A DNA stretch of 64,000 nt from an uncultured Armatimonadota bacterium (lineage in GTDB: Bacteria > Armatimonadota > Fimbriimonadia > Fimbriimonadales > Fimbriimonadaceae): the NCBI GenBank assembly GCA_903927345.1, contig CAIYMO010000053.1, positions 124,001-188,000 of the forward strand, written 5' to 3'. Below are positions 23,996-33,301 of this stretch, in pieces. A program made the translations under genes and the position numbers. Under the pieces are notes generated by a model that made no database searches, was not told where the DNA came from, and was given only the letters and a program-made list of their open reading frames with translations. Numbering within the stretch: the stretch's first letter is position 1; every line of letters begins with the position of its first letter.

Positions 23996-25834
23996 TTATT
24001 TGCTTCGACTAATGTCGATGACTCCAGCAGTCGCATCTGAACCCGCCACCCGGGCGAACAATGTCGCCGGATAACTTGAACCAGAGAGAGGAATCGTTGT
24101 GATTCGAAATTTCTTAACGGCCCCCGGCGCGAGTTTATAAATCGCGATCCGAGCCTGCTTCTTCGGCAGCAACTTCGGTGTCATGAGATAAACATCATCG
24201 ATGAAGAACAATCCCCCTGAGTAGCCCGCGCTCGTCTCAAAGGCAATTTCGACATTGACCGTTTCCTCTGTCGGGTTTGAAAGGGTTGTTTCCAGATTAA
24301 CCGTCACACCAAAGTTGCCGTCAAGTCGCCCTGCATTGTCCTGCCGCTCAATCGACTTTTGACCGAGTCGGAAGACACCCATGCGTCCACCCACTTTGTA
24401 CTCCCACGCCTCAGACCGAATCGGATCAGGATAAATGTGGTCAGACAGCGTGTACGATGACTTGTCCCACTCATTGAGGGGTTGTGCCCCCACTTCACGC
24501 CAAGGAGTAGAACTCGACAACGCCGGCTTCCACTTGGCAATCACCTCATACGGAGGAAACGCGTCGGCGCGAACAATGATCCGCTCTGGTCCTTCGATGA
24601 GCCGGATTGCCGCCAACCCACTGATAACCGCCTGAGGAGCAAGTCTTCGGAAGGAGATCGGGCACGTCGAATGCGGAGGGAGAACAACGATTTCGGCGCT
24701 CGCAGTGCGAATCGCTCGCATAAACAGATCCCCAGCGCGCATCCCAGCGCCAACTGGGTCAAAATCCGGCGCCGAGTCGCCAGGAGTAATTGCGATCTTC
24801 GCTGGCTTATCCGAATCGTTGACAATCTGGGATCGAAGGATCAGCGGAGCGGCGGAATCATTGATATGGTGATACAGGAACCGGGCCGAGCTCCCAAGTG
24901 CCAATGAAGCCCCAAAGAGATTCCCTGGCTTCTCAACGCGCTCTGGATCATTGCAATACCAAAGCACGTCCTCGTCCTGAGGAACCAGCGTGATATTCGA
25001 AACCTTGACCGACACCGTTCCGGTTCGAGCGACCGTGTCGGGAGCCGTGATATTGACTTTTACAGGCACGGTAACCGTGAGCCCAGCACCCAAGGCAGGA
25101 ACGTTATCTGCTGTCCACTCCAGCTTTGCAAGCGGAGAAAACTTTGTTTGCTGCTTCAAGGCCGCTTCGATCGCGCCCCGAACAGTTCCAGAAATCGCCG
25201 GTCGCCCGGTAACTTCGGCTTCATAAGAATCGGGAAGCTTTGCCGCCGTCATCCGGCAAACGAAGTTCACTTGCCGAACGGATGAACCGTTATTGATGGT
25301 GACAAATCCAGAGCCAGGTCGCAGCGCAGTCGCAGAGTAGCTCGAACCAGATTTACTGATCGACAGGAATCGGTCGTCCGATGAGGTCACACGCACGCTC
25401 ATTGGAATAGTTAAGGTCGTACTGTCCCCAACAGCCAGCCGAATCTCACTCTGAGCGGGACCTGCAGATCGTTTGGCCTCGATCAAAGACCGCTGCAATT
25501 CGCCAGCCCATCGGTAAGCAAGCGTCCGGCGACTGATTCCTCTTGCCGAAGCTTCAGCACGAGTAACCGTCAGAACAGTTTGCGGCCCAACTTTGACAAC
25601 AAAATCCGAGCCCATGGGCCGAACAACAACCTTCCCAGAAGACCGAGAAAGCTTTGATGCCGCCTTTGAGGCAAGAAGCTCGGGAGATACTCCATTCGAA
25701 GCAGCTCTAAACGTTAAAACCTGCTCGCCATTGATGTAAATCGAGCTTCCAGAGGCTGAGACAGTCCGAGCCAAGCCAGTCACAACTAGCCCGACGCACA
25801 ACAAAACTCCCGCAATCTTAGAAAACAATCTCAC
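23996..25834 (-). CDS. Large secreted protein with pilus-N-like domain
   Basis: 612 aa, starting at GTG 25834. The signal peptide is about residues 1-27. The N-terminal region (30-130) has an SPELLASKAASKL...TLTVTRAEASARG pattern with a following RWAGELQRSL helix. Residues about 135-200 (RLAVGDSTTLTI, then FLSISKSGSSYSATALRPGSGFVTI) resemble the N-terminal beta-domain of pilus secretin-associated proteins. The rest is a series of beta-sandwich-like segments, one containing GLFFIDDVYL. I do not recognise the full architecture. It is probably periplasmic or surface-exposed and is paired with the TPR gene that follows. It is divergent from the NatAB exporter, with 75 nt between them. Confidence 0.6.
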   Translation of the reverse strand: MRLFSKIAGVLLCVGLVVTGLARTVSASGSSIYINGEQVLTFRAASNGVSPELLASKAASKLSRSSGKVVVRPMGSDFVVKVGPQTVLTVTRAEASARGISRRTLAYRWAGELQRSLIEAKRSAGPAQSEIRLAVGDSTTLTIPMSVRVTSSDDRFLSISKSGSSYSATALRPGSGFVTINNGSSVRQVNFVCRMTAAKLPDSYEAEVTGRPAISGTVRGAIEAALKQQTKFSPLAKLEWTADNVPALGAGLTVTVPVKVNITAPDTVARTGTVSVKVSNITLVPQDEDVLWYCNDPERVEKPGNLFGASLALGSSARFLYHHINDSAAPLILRSQIVNDSDKPAKIAITPGDSAPDFDPVGAGMRAGDLFMRAIRTASAEIVVLPPHSTCPISFRRLAPQAVISGLAAIRLIEGPERIIVRADAFPPYEVIAKWKPALSSSTPWREVGAQPLNEWDKSSYTLSDHIYPDPIRSEAWEYKVGGRMGVFRLGQKSIERQDNAGRLDGNFGVTVNLETTLSNPTEETVNVEIAFETSAGYSGGLFFIDDVYLMTPKLLPKKQARIAIYKLAPGAVKKFRITTIPLSGSSYPATLFARVAGSDATAGVIDISRSK

Positions 25835-25862
25835 AATCCCGAAACGACCCTCAGGTTACCTG

Positions 25863-25891
25863 TTGACAGAAATTGTGCCAAGTCGTTTAAC
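25863..25891 (+). promoter_or_regulatory. Promoter of the ABC exporter operon
   Basis: TTGACA (25863-25868), 17-nt spacer, TTTAAC (25886-25891). The ATG is at 25910, so the leader would be about 12 nt. Confidence 0.65.
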
Positions 25892-25909
25892 CTGGCGAAT
25901 CTCAAACAT

Positions 25910-26683
25910 ATGAATCAACGTATTAACCCACGCATGGTTCGAACTGATTCCCTTTCCAAGCTGTTTGTCGACCCCAAAAGAGGTGACGTGAAGGCAGTTC
26001 AAAACGCAACATTTGAAGCTCAACCGGGCCAGATCGTTGGTCTACTCGGCAAAAACGGTGCCGGGAAATCCACCCTCCTCCGGATGCTCTCAACCGTACT
26101 CACGCCCAGCAGTGGTAAAGCTTGGGTCAGCGATTTCGACATCGTCGCCAACCCCACCGAGGTCCGCCGAAGCATCGGCTTTATGTCCACGTCTACCGCG
26201 CTCTACGGTCGCATGTCCCCCCGAGAAATCCTCGGCTACTTCGGCGAGCTCCACGGCCTGCAAGGTGCGTCCCTTAAGGCCAAAGTTGATGAACTCATCT
26301 CTCGGCTCGACATCGGCTCCTACGCTGACGGACTCTGCGACAAGCTAAGTACCGGGCAGAAGCAACGAGTCAACATCGCCCGAACGCTCATCCACGATCC
26401 CCAAGTTCTCTTCTTTGATGAACCAACAAGCGGTCTCGACGTTGTGATGAGCCAGGACGTGATGCGGTTCGTCGAAGAAGAACGCGAACGCGGAAAAACA
26501 ATCATCTACTGCACGCACATCATGAGCGAAGTAGAACGGCTCTGCGATCACATCGTCTGTATTCACGACGGCGAGCTCAAGGGGCAAGGCTCCATCGAAG
26601 CCCTCAAAGCCCAGACCGGTGAGTCAAGCTTGGAGAAGGCATTCTTAAAAGTTGTCGGCTACAACCAGGAGGTGTTGGCATGA
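25910..26683 (+). CDS. natA: ABC exporter ATP-binding subunit (NatA type)
   Basis: 257 aa. Walker A GKNGAGKST at 47-55, ABC signature LSTGQKQRVNIAR and Walker B VLFFDEPTSG are all in order. The closest functional group by sequence style is NatA, the ATPase of the NatAB sodium exporter, although related ATPases serve other ABC-2 exporters. It overlaps the permease gene by four bases (ATGA). The substrate is not known from sequence; the gene symbol reflects family only. M9 is a possible alternative start. Confidence 0.85.
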   Translation: MNQRINPRMVRTDSLSKLFVDPKRGDVKAVQNATFEAQPGQIVGLLGKNGAGKSTLLRMLSTVLTPSSGKAWVSDFDIVANPTEVRRSIGFMSTSTALYGRMSPREILGYFGELHGLQGASLKAKVDELISRLDIGSYADGLCDKLSTGQKQRVNIARTLIHDPQVLFFDEPTSGLDVVMSQDVMRFVEEERERGKTIIYCTHIMSEVERLCDHIVCIHDGELKGQGSIEALKAQTGESSLEKAFLKVVGYNQEVLA

Positions 26684-27879
26684 ACCCAGTCGTAACCGTT
26701 TTCCGGAAGGAAATGCGAGAGATGCTCCGCGATAAGCGTGTTCGCTCCGCGATGTTCATTGGTCCGATTTTCTCGGTCGCCTTGATGTTCATCCTTTTCG
26801 GATTGATCTTCTCGAGCTTTAGCAAAGCAACCAAGACAACCGTTCACGCCATCGTCCGCAAGCACGATGCCGCTACAGATGCTTTCATAAAGGGTCTCGA
26901 GAAGGGCGGAATGACCGTCAAAGAGCTCCCATCTGTCGATGCAGCAACCGAGCAGATCAAGAAGGGCGAAGTCAGACTCGCTCTCGACTTCGGCGACGGT
27001 ATGGAGACTTCGCTGGGTTCAAACCAACCGTTCAAACTCCCTGCGTACTTCGACCCTAGCGAGCAGAAGGCACAAATCGCCCTGAGCGTCATCGAGAAAT
27101 CGATGAGCGCAATGAACGAAGTCATCGTCGGCAAAATCTTCGAGGAAAAGCAGATCGACAAGGCCATGCTCAAACCCCTAAGCGTCGAACGAAAAGAGGT
27201 CAAGGTTGGCGATACAAACACCAACGAGTTCCTGGTTCAACTCCTTCCCTATCTCATCGTGATCTGGGCGTTCTACGGAGCTATGAGCTCCGCGAGCGAT
27301 ATGGTTGCCGGTGAAAAGGAGCGACAAACGTTGGAGACGCTTCTGATTAGCCCAGTAGCCCGGCGCCAAGTCGCACTCGGAAAGCTCTTCGCACTCGCCA
27401 CAGCCTCGTTCCTCGCCACCGCGAGTAGCATTGCCACGATCTTCGTGTTTTACAGTCTAAAACTTGACTTCCTAAAACCGCTATTTGAAAAGGGTCTCGG
27501 GCTCAACTTCACAGGTGTCCTGGTGATCTTGGTGGCTCTTGTTCCAACCACGATGTTCTTCGCGAGCGCACTGATCGCAATCAGTAGCTACGCAAGAAAC
27601 ACTCGCGAGGCTCAAACCTACCTGGCTCAAGGCAGCATCCTGGTCATGCTTCCCGCCATGTTCAGCCAAATCATCGGGTTCACCGATTTCGCCCAGAGCA
27701 GAACGGTCTACGCGATCCCCATCCTCAACGCCGCAAACGTGATCCGCAACGCGCTCATCGGAAAGTACGACGCCGTTGGAATCGCGATGACCGTCGGAAT
27801 CGGAGCCGTGCTCGCTCTCATCGCCATGGCGTGGAGTGTGCGGCTCTTCAATCGAGAAACGATTCTGAATCGAATCTAA
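26680..27879 (+). CDS. natB: ABC-2 exporter permease (NatB type)
   Basis: 399 aa. One N-terminal membrane helix (about 25-45) is followed by a large outside domain (about 50-180), then five more helices from about 185 to 390. This is the NatB/ABC2_membrane_3 layout. SASDMVAGEKERQTLETLLISPV is the conserved EKE-type coupling segment that meets the ATPase. It is translated together with natA through a 4-nt overlap. It exports an unidentified substrate; Na+ is the best guess by family. Confidence 0.85.
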   Translation: MNPVVTVFRKEMREMLRDKRVRSAMFIGPIFSVALMFILFGLIFSSFSKATKTTVHAIVRKHDAATDAFIKGLEKGGMTVKELPSVDAATEQIKKGEVRLALDFGDGMETSLGSNQPFKLPAYFDPSEQKAQIALSVIEKSMSAMNEVIVGKIFEEKQIDKAMLKPLSVERKEVKVGDTNTNEFLVQLLPYLIVIWAFYGAMSSASDMVAGEKERQTLETLLISPVARRQVALGKLFALATASFLATASSIATIFVFYSLKLDFLKPLFEKGLGLNFTGVLVILVALVPTTMFFASALIAISSYARNTREAQTYLAQGSILVMLPAMFSQIIGFTDFAQSRTVYAIPILNAANVIRNALIGKYDAVGIAMTVGIGAVLALIAMAWSVRLFNRETILNRI

Positions 27880-27885
27880 AACAAA

Positions 27886-27920
27886 TACGTGCTGCAGAAG
27901 TACACCTTCTGCAGCACGTA
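27886..27920 (-). terminator. Terminator of glgP
   Basis: A perfect 15-bp stem, 27886-27900 with 27906-27920, around a 5-nt loop. On the minus strand it is followed by TTTGTTTT. It lies between convergent natB and glgP and can serve both, with the better T tract on the glgP side. Confidence 0.88.
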
Positions 27921-27926
27921 GATCGC

Positions 27927-30488
27927 TTACTTCCAGTGAACAAGGTTCAGCTCAGCCGGAACCGAAACATTGGGGTGGAATGGAATAACCCGAACGGTGT
28001 ACCCCTGGTGACCAGGCTGGTCGCATTTAAGCTGACCGGCGTAAACGAAGTCTTCGCCATCCTTCTCTCCGAACGAGAGGTCAATCACAGAGGTGTTGGT
28101 GAGTTCACGATTTGATCCCACCTTTCCACTCACTGCTTGCACGCGAACCTCAGCCGGCGACAGCGCACCAAGTCGTACCCTTGCCGTTACCGAGAACTCA
28201 TCTCCAATCGGGTTAGACAGCCCGACCGAGTCGTTGACCGAAACGACCGAAACCTGCCCCCAGTTCGACTGAACTTTATCGCGCCAAGCGAGTGCATCCT
28301 TAGCCAAAGCGGAGCCGTTTGCGCTCACTTTACCGAACGCCTCCGAAGCCGGAACGTACGCCTGTCGCGTGTAGTCCTGGACCATTCGGTGCGTCGAGAA
28401 TTGCGGCGCATGGTGCATGATCGACTCTCGAACCATCTGGAGCCAACCAACTGGAATTCCCTTTTCGACTCGGTGGTAGAACGTCGGTGCCATCTGGTTC
28501 TCAATCACATCATACAGAGATCGCGAATCAAGCCAATCCTGGTGTCCCGAGTCCCCGCCTTCCGAGCGGTTTCCAATAACAAACCCGAGGCCGGGCTGAT
28601 AACCCTCGTCCCACCATCCGTCAAGGATCGAACAGTTAAGACCGCCGTTGGGAACTACCTTCATACCACTCGTTCCCGAAGCTTCATAGGGCCGTCGTGG
28701 GTTGTTAAGCCACACATCAACACCCTGAACGAGTGATCGAGCAACGCCCATGTCGTAGTCCTCCAAGAAGACCATTCTTGAGCGAGCGCCGCCATGGTTG
28801 ATAAAGTTGAACAATTCCTGAATCAGCTTCTTTCCGGCGTCATCCCGTGGGTGAGACTTACCCGAGATGACAATCTGAACCGGGCGCTCAGCATGGTAAA
28901 GAATCGACTTCAAGCGATCCGGATCAGTGAGCATCAGGGATCCGCGCTTATAGGTCGCAAACCGTCGTGCAAAACCGATTGTCAGAACCCGAGGATCCAG
29001 GATCGTGCTGACGTAGTCATAATCTGGTCGACTGCTCATGTTCCGAGCCGCAAGGCTCTTCGCCAGGCGTTTTCGCACCGTACGAATCAGCGCCCCCCGC
29101 TGATCCTCCATCACCGACCACAGCTCTTCGTCAGGAATGTTTGCGACCCCTGCCCAGTTCGCTGGATCCGAAGGATTACGTCGCCAATCGCTTCCGCAGA
29201 ACTCATCAAACAACCGAGCCATCCCGCGCCCGACCCAGGTCATCGTGTGGATACCGTTGGTGACGTGACCGATCGGCACCTCATTTTCGGGATAGTCCGG
29301 CCAGCGGTTGGCAAACATGCCCCGTGACACTTCTCCGTGAAGCCGAGCAACACCATTGACGTGGTTTGCCGTCTCCATAGCAAGCAAAGCCATGTTAAAG
29401 TTCTCCGCCTGATTCAGCGGATCAAACCGACCGAGCTTGATGAAGTCGGAGAACGGAATTCCTGCCGCCTCGACCGCATTGTTCATGTATCTTCGCAACA
29501 GAGGCTCTGGGAACAGGTCGAATCCTGCCGGAACCGGAGTGTGGGTCGTAAAGACGTTGCCATGAACGGTCGCGGCTCGCGCGGTTCGGAAGTCACAACC
29601 TTGAGCAGAAATGTACTGCCGAATCCGCTCAACCGACATGAATGCGGCGTGACCCTCGTTCATGTGGCAAACCGTAGGCTTGATGCCCAACGCAGTCAGC
29701 GCCTTCATGCCACCGATACCCAGAATCATCTCCTGCCGAATGCGCATCTCTTCATCGCCCGAATACAGCGAGTCGGTAATGTTCTGATCGTTCTCAGCGT
29801 TCTCCAGAATGTTCGAGTCAAGCAGGTACAGAGGGATGCGACCGACGTCCGCCTTCCACACTTGGCATGTGACCACGCGATCTGGGAAGTCAACCGGAAT
29901 CCGAATCGGGTCGTTGTTCTCGTCTCGCATCAGCGAGAGCGGCATCTGATAGAAGTCGTATTCAGGATAGACCTCTTCTTGCCAACCGTCCTTATTGAGG
30001 CGCTGTCGGAAGTAACCCCGGTTATACAGCAGTCCAACCGCAACCAACGGCAGTCCAAGGTCCGAAGCTGACTTCAAGTGGTCACCGGCAAGAATTCCCA
30101 GACCGCCCGAATAGATCGGAAGCCCCTCGGTCAAACCAAACTCAAAGCAGAAGTAAGCAAAGGTGCCTTTCTCCTCGGGATACGTCGATTCAAACCAGGT
30201 CTTGGCGGCAAGGTAGTTATCAAGCTTCTTCTCGCAGCCCTGAACACGATTCAAGAACAGCGGATCTTCAACTAAGGTCGCCCAGCGCGAAGCAGGAACA
30301 CGGTTGAGGAACAAAATCGCGTTATGCTCGCACTCTGCCCAAAGATCTTTATCAATGGACCTGAGCAAGTCGCGGATCTCGTGGTCCCACGTCCAGAGCA
30401 GGTTCGTGGCAAGTCGTTTTAGCGGCAAAAGGGGTTGAGGTAGCGCCGTTACGACCTCGAAAGCACGAGTGAACTTGGGATTCTTCAT
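27927..30488 (-). CDS. glgP: Alpha-glucan (glycogen/maltodextrin) phosphorylase
   Basis: 853 aa, the GlgP form with an N-terminal DUF3417-like region (about 10-110) ahead of the GT35 catalytic domain. It releases glucose-1-phosphate from alpha-1,4-glucans using pyridoxal phosphate. EASGTSGMKVVPNGGLNCSI matches the PLP region; FCFEFGLTEGLPIYSGGLGILAGDH is the conserved N-terminal substrate segment, and HMNEGHAAF and FTTHTPVPAG are also conserved. The ATG at 30488 has CAGGA a few bases upstream. The last 90 residues form an extra beta-domain. It is monocistronic with its own terminator. Confidence 0.95.
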   Translation of the reverse strand: MKNPKFTRAFEVVTALPQPLLPLKRLATNLLWTWDHEIRDLLRSIDKDLWAECEHNAILFLNRVPASRWATLVEDPLFLNRVQGCEKKLDNYLAAKTWFESTYPEEKGTFAYFCFEFGLTEGLPIYSGGLGILAGDHLKSASDLGLPLVAVGLLYNRGYFRQRLNKDGWQEEVYPEYDFYQMPLSLMRDENNDPIRIPVDFPDRVVTCQVWKADVGRIPLYLLDSNILENAENDQNITDSLYSGDEEMRIRQEMILGIGGMKALTALGIKPTVCHMNEGHAAFMSVERIRQYISAQGCDFRTARAATVHGNVFTTHTPVPAGFDLFPEPLLRRYMNNAVEAAGIPFSDFIKLGRFDPLNQAENFNMALLAMETANHVNGVARLHGEVSRGMFANRWPDYPENEVPIGHVTNGIHTMTWVGRGMARLFDEFCGSDWRRNPSDPANWAGVANIPDEELWSVMEDQRGALIRTVRKRLAKSLAARNMSSRPDYDYVSTILDPRVLTIGFARRFATYKRGSLMLTDPDRLKSILYHAERPVQIVISGKSHPRDDAGKKLIQELFNFINHGGARSRMVFLEDYDMGVARSLVQGVDVWLNNPRRPYEASGTSGMKVVPNGGLNCSILDGWWDEGYQPGLGFVIGNRSEGGDSGHQDWLDSRSLYDVIENQMAPTFYHRVEKGIPVGWLQMVRESIMHHAPQFSTHRMVQDYTRQAYVPASEAFGKVSANGSALAKDALAWRDKVQSNWGQVSVVSVNDSVGLSNPIGDEFSVTARVRLGALSPAEVRVQAVSGKVGSNRELTNTSVIDLSFGEKDGEDFVYAGQLKCDQPGHQGYTVRVIPFHPNVSVPAELNLVHWK

Positions 30489-30569
30489 ATCCTGGTAAAT
30501 ATTCTAGGGTATTCGCCCCCGTTAAAACAGGTTTTGAATCGTAGTTAAGGTAGAACCAATACGCAATTC

Positions 30570-31274
30570 ATGCTGGAAACAAAGAATCTCAACGTGTTCT
30601 ACGGAGCAATCAACGCACTGAACGATGTGTCCATCACAGTTCAGCCAGGCGAGATTGTCGCCATCATTGGATCGAACGGTGCCGGAAAGAGCACCTTGCT
30701 TCGAACCATTTCTGGCCTCATCCGACCCCGTTCAGGATCAGTTTCCTACAACGGCAAGGAGCTCACCACGCTCCAACCCCACGAAATTGTCAAACTCGGG
30801 CTCTCCCATGCTCCCGAAGGTCGACGCATCTTCACCAACATGACCGTTGAGGAAAACCTTCAACTGGGTGCCTACCTCCGAAAGGATAAAGCCGGAGTCG
30901 CTGCCGACATGGAAATGGTCCTAGGACGCTTCCCAAGGCTCAAAGAACGATTTAAACAGAACAGTGGCACCATGTCGGGTGGAGAGCAGCAGATGCTCGC
31001 TATTGGCAGGGCGCTTATGTCTCGGCCCGAGATATTGCTTCTTGACGAGCCATCTCTTGGTCTCGCTCCATTCCTCATCACCGAAATCTTCAACATCGTT
31101 AAAGACCTCAACGCAGACGGTAAGACCGTCCTCATAGTTGAGCAAAACGCAAACCGCGCACTGGAAATTGCCCACCGCGCCTACGTTCTCGAAACCGGCG
31201 AGCTCGTTCTCCAAGGTTCGGGCCAAGAGCTGTTGCACGATCCGAAGGTCAAGGAAGCCTATCTGGGAGGCTAG
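30570..31274 (+). CDS. livF: Branched-chain amino acid ABC transporter ATPase LivF
   Basis: 234 aa, the normal LivF length. Walker A GSNGAGKST at 34-42, signature MSGGEQQM and Walker B ILLLDEPSLGL are clear; the SHAPEGRRIFTNMTVEENL segment is diagnostic for LivF. It energises uptake of branched-chain amino acids or similar substrates with LivG, LivH, LivM and a binding protein, none of which is next to it. The stop overlaps the rimI GTG by one base, so it is the first gene of a livF-rimI-tsaD operon with mixed functions. Confidence 0.93.
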   Translation: MLETKNLNVFYGAINALNDVSITVQPGEIVAIIGSNGAGKSTLLRTISGLIRPRSGSVSYNGKELTTLQPHEIVKLGLSHAPEGRRIFTNMTVEENLQLGAYLRKDKAGVAADMEMVLGRFPRLKERFKQNSGTMSGGEQQMLAIGRALMSRPEILLLDEPSLGLAPFLITEIFNIVKDLNADGKTVLIVEQNANRALEIAHRAYVLETGELVLQGSGQELLHDPKVKEAYLGG

Positions 31275-31744
31275 TGAGCGCGCTCGCCACCCTTCGCTTT
31301 GTTCCCCTCTCCGAAGGTCTCATTGATGAGATCTTAGTCATCGAAAACGCCACCCACAGCGCCCCGTGGAGTCGACGCTCGTTCCAGAACGAGCTCGAGC
31401 ACAAGTACGGCGTCTTCCTCGTAGCCTTAGTCGAAGGCAAAGTCATTGGCTATGGAGGCACTTGGGTCCTTGTTGATGAAGCCCATGTCACGAACGTGGT
31501 TGTCTCGCCCGATTTCCGAGGGCAAGGCATCGGTCGCAAGCTCATGAATGAGATGCTTGTGAAAGCTCGCGAAAAGGGTGCCGTCTGCGCAACTCTCGAG
31601 CTCCGCAAATCCAACGAAGTCGCCCTCAAACTTTATGAATCTATGGGCTTCGTTCAGGCCACAGTCCGAAAAGCCTACTATCCAGACAACCAAGAAGACG
31701 CACTCGTGATGATGCTCGACGATTTGATCGGTTGGACCCCGTGA
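31274..31744 (+). CDS. rimI: Ribosomal protein N-acetyltransferase RimI
   Basis: 156 aa GNAT-fold enzyme starting with GTG. The acetyl-CoA loop is VVSPDFRGQGIGRKLM, and the substrate face has HSAPWSRRSFQNEL, matching RimI, which acetylates the N-terminus of ribosomal protein S18. EALVMML near the end is also typical. RimI genes usually sit with the TsaB-TsaD tRNA modification genes, as here with tsaD just downstream. It overlaps livF by one base and tsaD by four. Confidence 0.93.
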   Translation: MSALATLRFVPLSEGLIDEILVIENATHSAPWSRRSFQNELEHKYGVFLVALVEGKVIGYGGTWVLVDEAHVTNVVVSPDFRGQGIGRKLMNEMLVKAREKGAVCATLELRKSNEVALKLYESMGFVQATVRKAYYPDNQEDALVMMLDDLIGWTP

Positions 31745-32739
31745 GCCTAGTTCTCGCCATCGAATCTTCCTGCGATGAAACATCGGCGGCAGTCGTCAGC
31801 GGCCGGCAAGTCCTCAGCAACATCGTCGCCACCCAAATCGAAATGCACCAGAAATGGGGTGGAGTCGTACCCGAAGCCGCCGCACGGGCTCATGTCGAAG
31901 CAATTCTGCCGGTCATTCAGGAAGCTCTCAGCACTGCCCAAGTCAACTTAGACCAACTTGACGCAATTGCCGTGACAAACCGTCCCGGCCTCGTTGGAGC
32001 TCTCAGCGTCGGGGTCACCGCAGCCCAAGCCCTCGCCTTCGCCCACAACAAACCCCTCATCGGCGTCGACCATCTCGAAGGGCACCTCCTCGCAATCCTC
32101 TCTCTGCCAGACGAACTCAGGTTCCCCTGCATCTCATTGCTCGTATCCGGCGGTCACAGTGAACTGGTCCTCATTCGCGAAATTGGCTCCTACGAACTCC
32201 TCGGTCAGACCCGTGACGATGCAGCAGGCGAAGCCTATGACAAAGGTGCCCGGCTCCTCGGTCTCGGCTACCCCGGCGGGAAGCAGATCTCCGAACAAGC
32301 CGTTGCCGGAAATCCGCGCCGCTACGATCTCCCCCGGGGTCTCGCAAAGGAGCGCTACGACATGAGCTTTAGCGGCTTAAAGACTGCAGTTCTACGTCTG
32401 GTCGAAGCTGAGGGTCCCAAGATCAGTGTTCCAGATGCCGCTGCTTCGCTCCAGGCCGCCATCAACGACGCGCTCATCAAGCGCCTTCGAAATGCTGTAG
32501 AGGATCACGATCCCGCGAGTATCGCCCTCTGCGGCGGTGTCGCCGCGAATCCCGATCTCCGAGCTCGCGTGCAAAAGCTCGCCGAGCAGAATGGCTTCCC
32601 CGCCTACATCCCCCACTTCGCCCTGTGTACAGACAACGCTGCCATGATTGGCCTCGCCGCCGTTGCGCGGCTCCACGGCGGGACCACAAGTGCTGACCGA
32701 AACCTCCAGGTTCACCCCAACAGCTCGTTATTCAGCTAA
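31741..32739 (+). CDS. tsaD: tRNA N6-threonylcarbamoyladenosine synthase TsaD
   Basis: 332 aa from GTG at 31741, chosen because it overlaps the rimI TGA by four bases; TTG at 31732 is in frame too. TsaD transfers threonylcarbamoyl to A37 of ANN-decoding tRNAs. Family marks: AIESSCDETSAAVV, the metal-ligand pair in RAHVEAI and DHLEGH, LLVSGGHSEL, and CGGVAANPDLR near the C-terminus. tsaB and tsaE are not in this window. It is followed after 13 nt by a P-loop kinase gene. Confidence 0.97.
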   Translation: MSLVLAIESSCDETSAAVVSGRQVLSNIVATQIEMHQKWGGVVPEAAARAHVEAILPVIQEALSTAQVNLDQLDAIAVTNRPGLVGALSVGVTAAQALAFAHNKPLIGVDHLEGHLLAILSLPDELRFPCISLLVSGGHSELVLIREIGSYELLGQTRDDAAGEAYDKGARLLGLGYPGGKQISEQAVAGNPRRYDLPRGLAKERYDMSFSGLKTAVLRLVEAEGPKISVPDAAASLQAAINDALIKRLRNAVEDHDPASIALCGGVAANPDLRARVQKLAEQNGFPAYIPHFALCTDNAAMIGLAAVARLHGGTTSADRNLQVHPNSSLFS

Positions 32740-32752
32740 GTAAACTCCTGGA

Positions 32753-33301
32753 GTGACTCCGCGAAGAATCCTAATCTCTGGGGTCACCGGGTCTGGAAAA
32801 TCCACCTTGGCGAAGGCAGTTTCCACGACAACAGGCTTCCCGCTGATCGAGGTCGACGAGATTGCGTGGCTCCCTGGTTGGTCCGAACCGCCGGTCAAAG
32901 ACCAAGAGACCCGGATTGATCAGCTCACTTCTCAACCTGCCTGGGTCATAGATTCCGACTACCGGCGCTTCCGCCACATCATCGACGCCCGCACCGATCT
33001 TATCGTCTGCCTTGACTACCCAAGGTGGCTGTCACTTTGGCGCCTGAGCACCCGGTGTGTCAAGAGAGGGATTCTAGGCGAGCCCTGTTGCAACGGAAAC
33101 CGAGAAAGTATTGCCAGGCTCCTCACCCGCGAATCAATCATTCTCTGGCACTTCAAATCGTTCGGCAGCAAGCGGAAAAGAATACGAGAATGGCAATCCA
33201 ACTCAAAGGCTCCAGTTCTGTTCTTTCGCTGGCCAAATCAGACTGCCGCCTGGCTCCAATCTCTTAGCCTCGAGGGTGAGCCGCCAGGTAACGACTCTTG
33301 A
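32753..33301 (+). CDS. P-loop kinase-like protein (topology-modulation/FlaR-type)
   Basis: 182 aa from GTG at 32753. Walker A GVTGSGKST is at 10-18; FPLIEVDEIAWLPGW is a typical base- or substrate-contact segment, and VCLDYPRWLSLWR is like the LID region of adenylate-kinase-type proteins. Proteins of this layout are often called DNA topology modulation proteins, but their substrate is not established. The Cys-rich turn GEPCCNGNRES is unusual. Its last 38 nt overlap the convergent XerD-like gene. A TAAACT hexamer sits 6 nt before the start. Confidence 0.78.
   Translation: MTPRRILISGVTGSGKSTLAKAVSTTTGFPLIEVDEIAWLPGWSEPPVKDQETRIDQLTSQPAWVIDSDYRRFRHIIDARTDLIVCLDYPRWLSLWRLSTRCVKRGILGEPCCNGNRESIARLLTRESIILWHFKSFGSKRKRIREWQSNSKAPVLFFRWPNQTAAWLQSLSLEGEPPGNDS

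Noticed and set aside
29337-30071. 244-aa plus-strand frame, and others at 28137-29327
   Set aside because: Antisense to glycogen phosphorylase, whose motifs fix the true frame.
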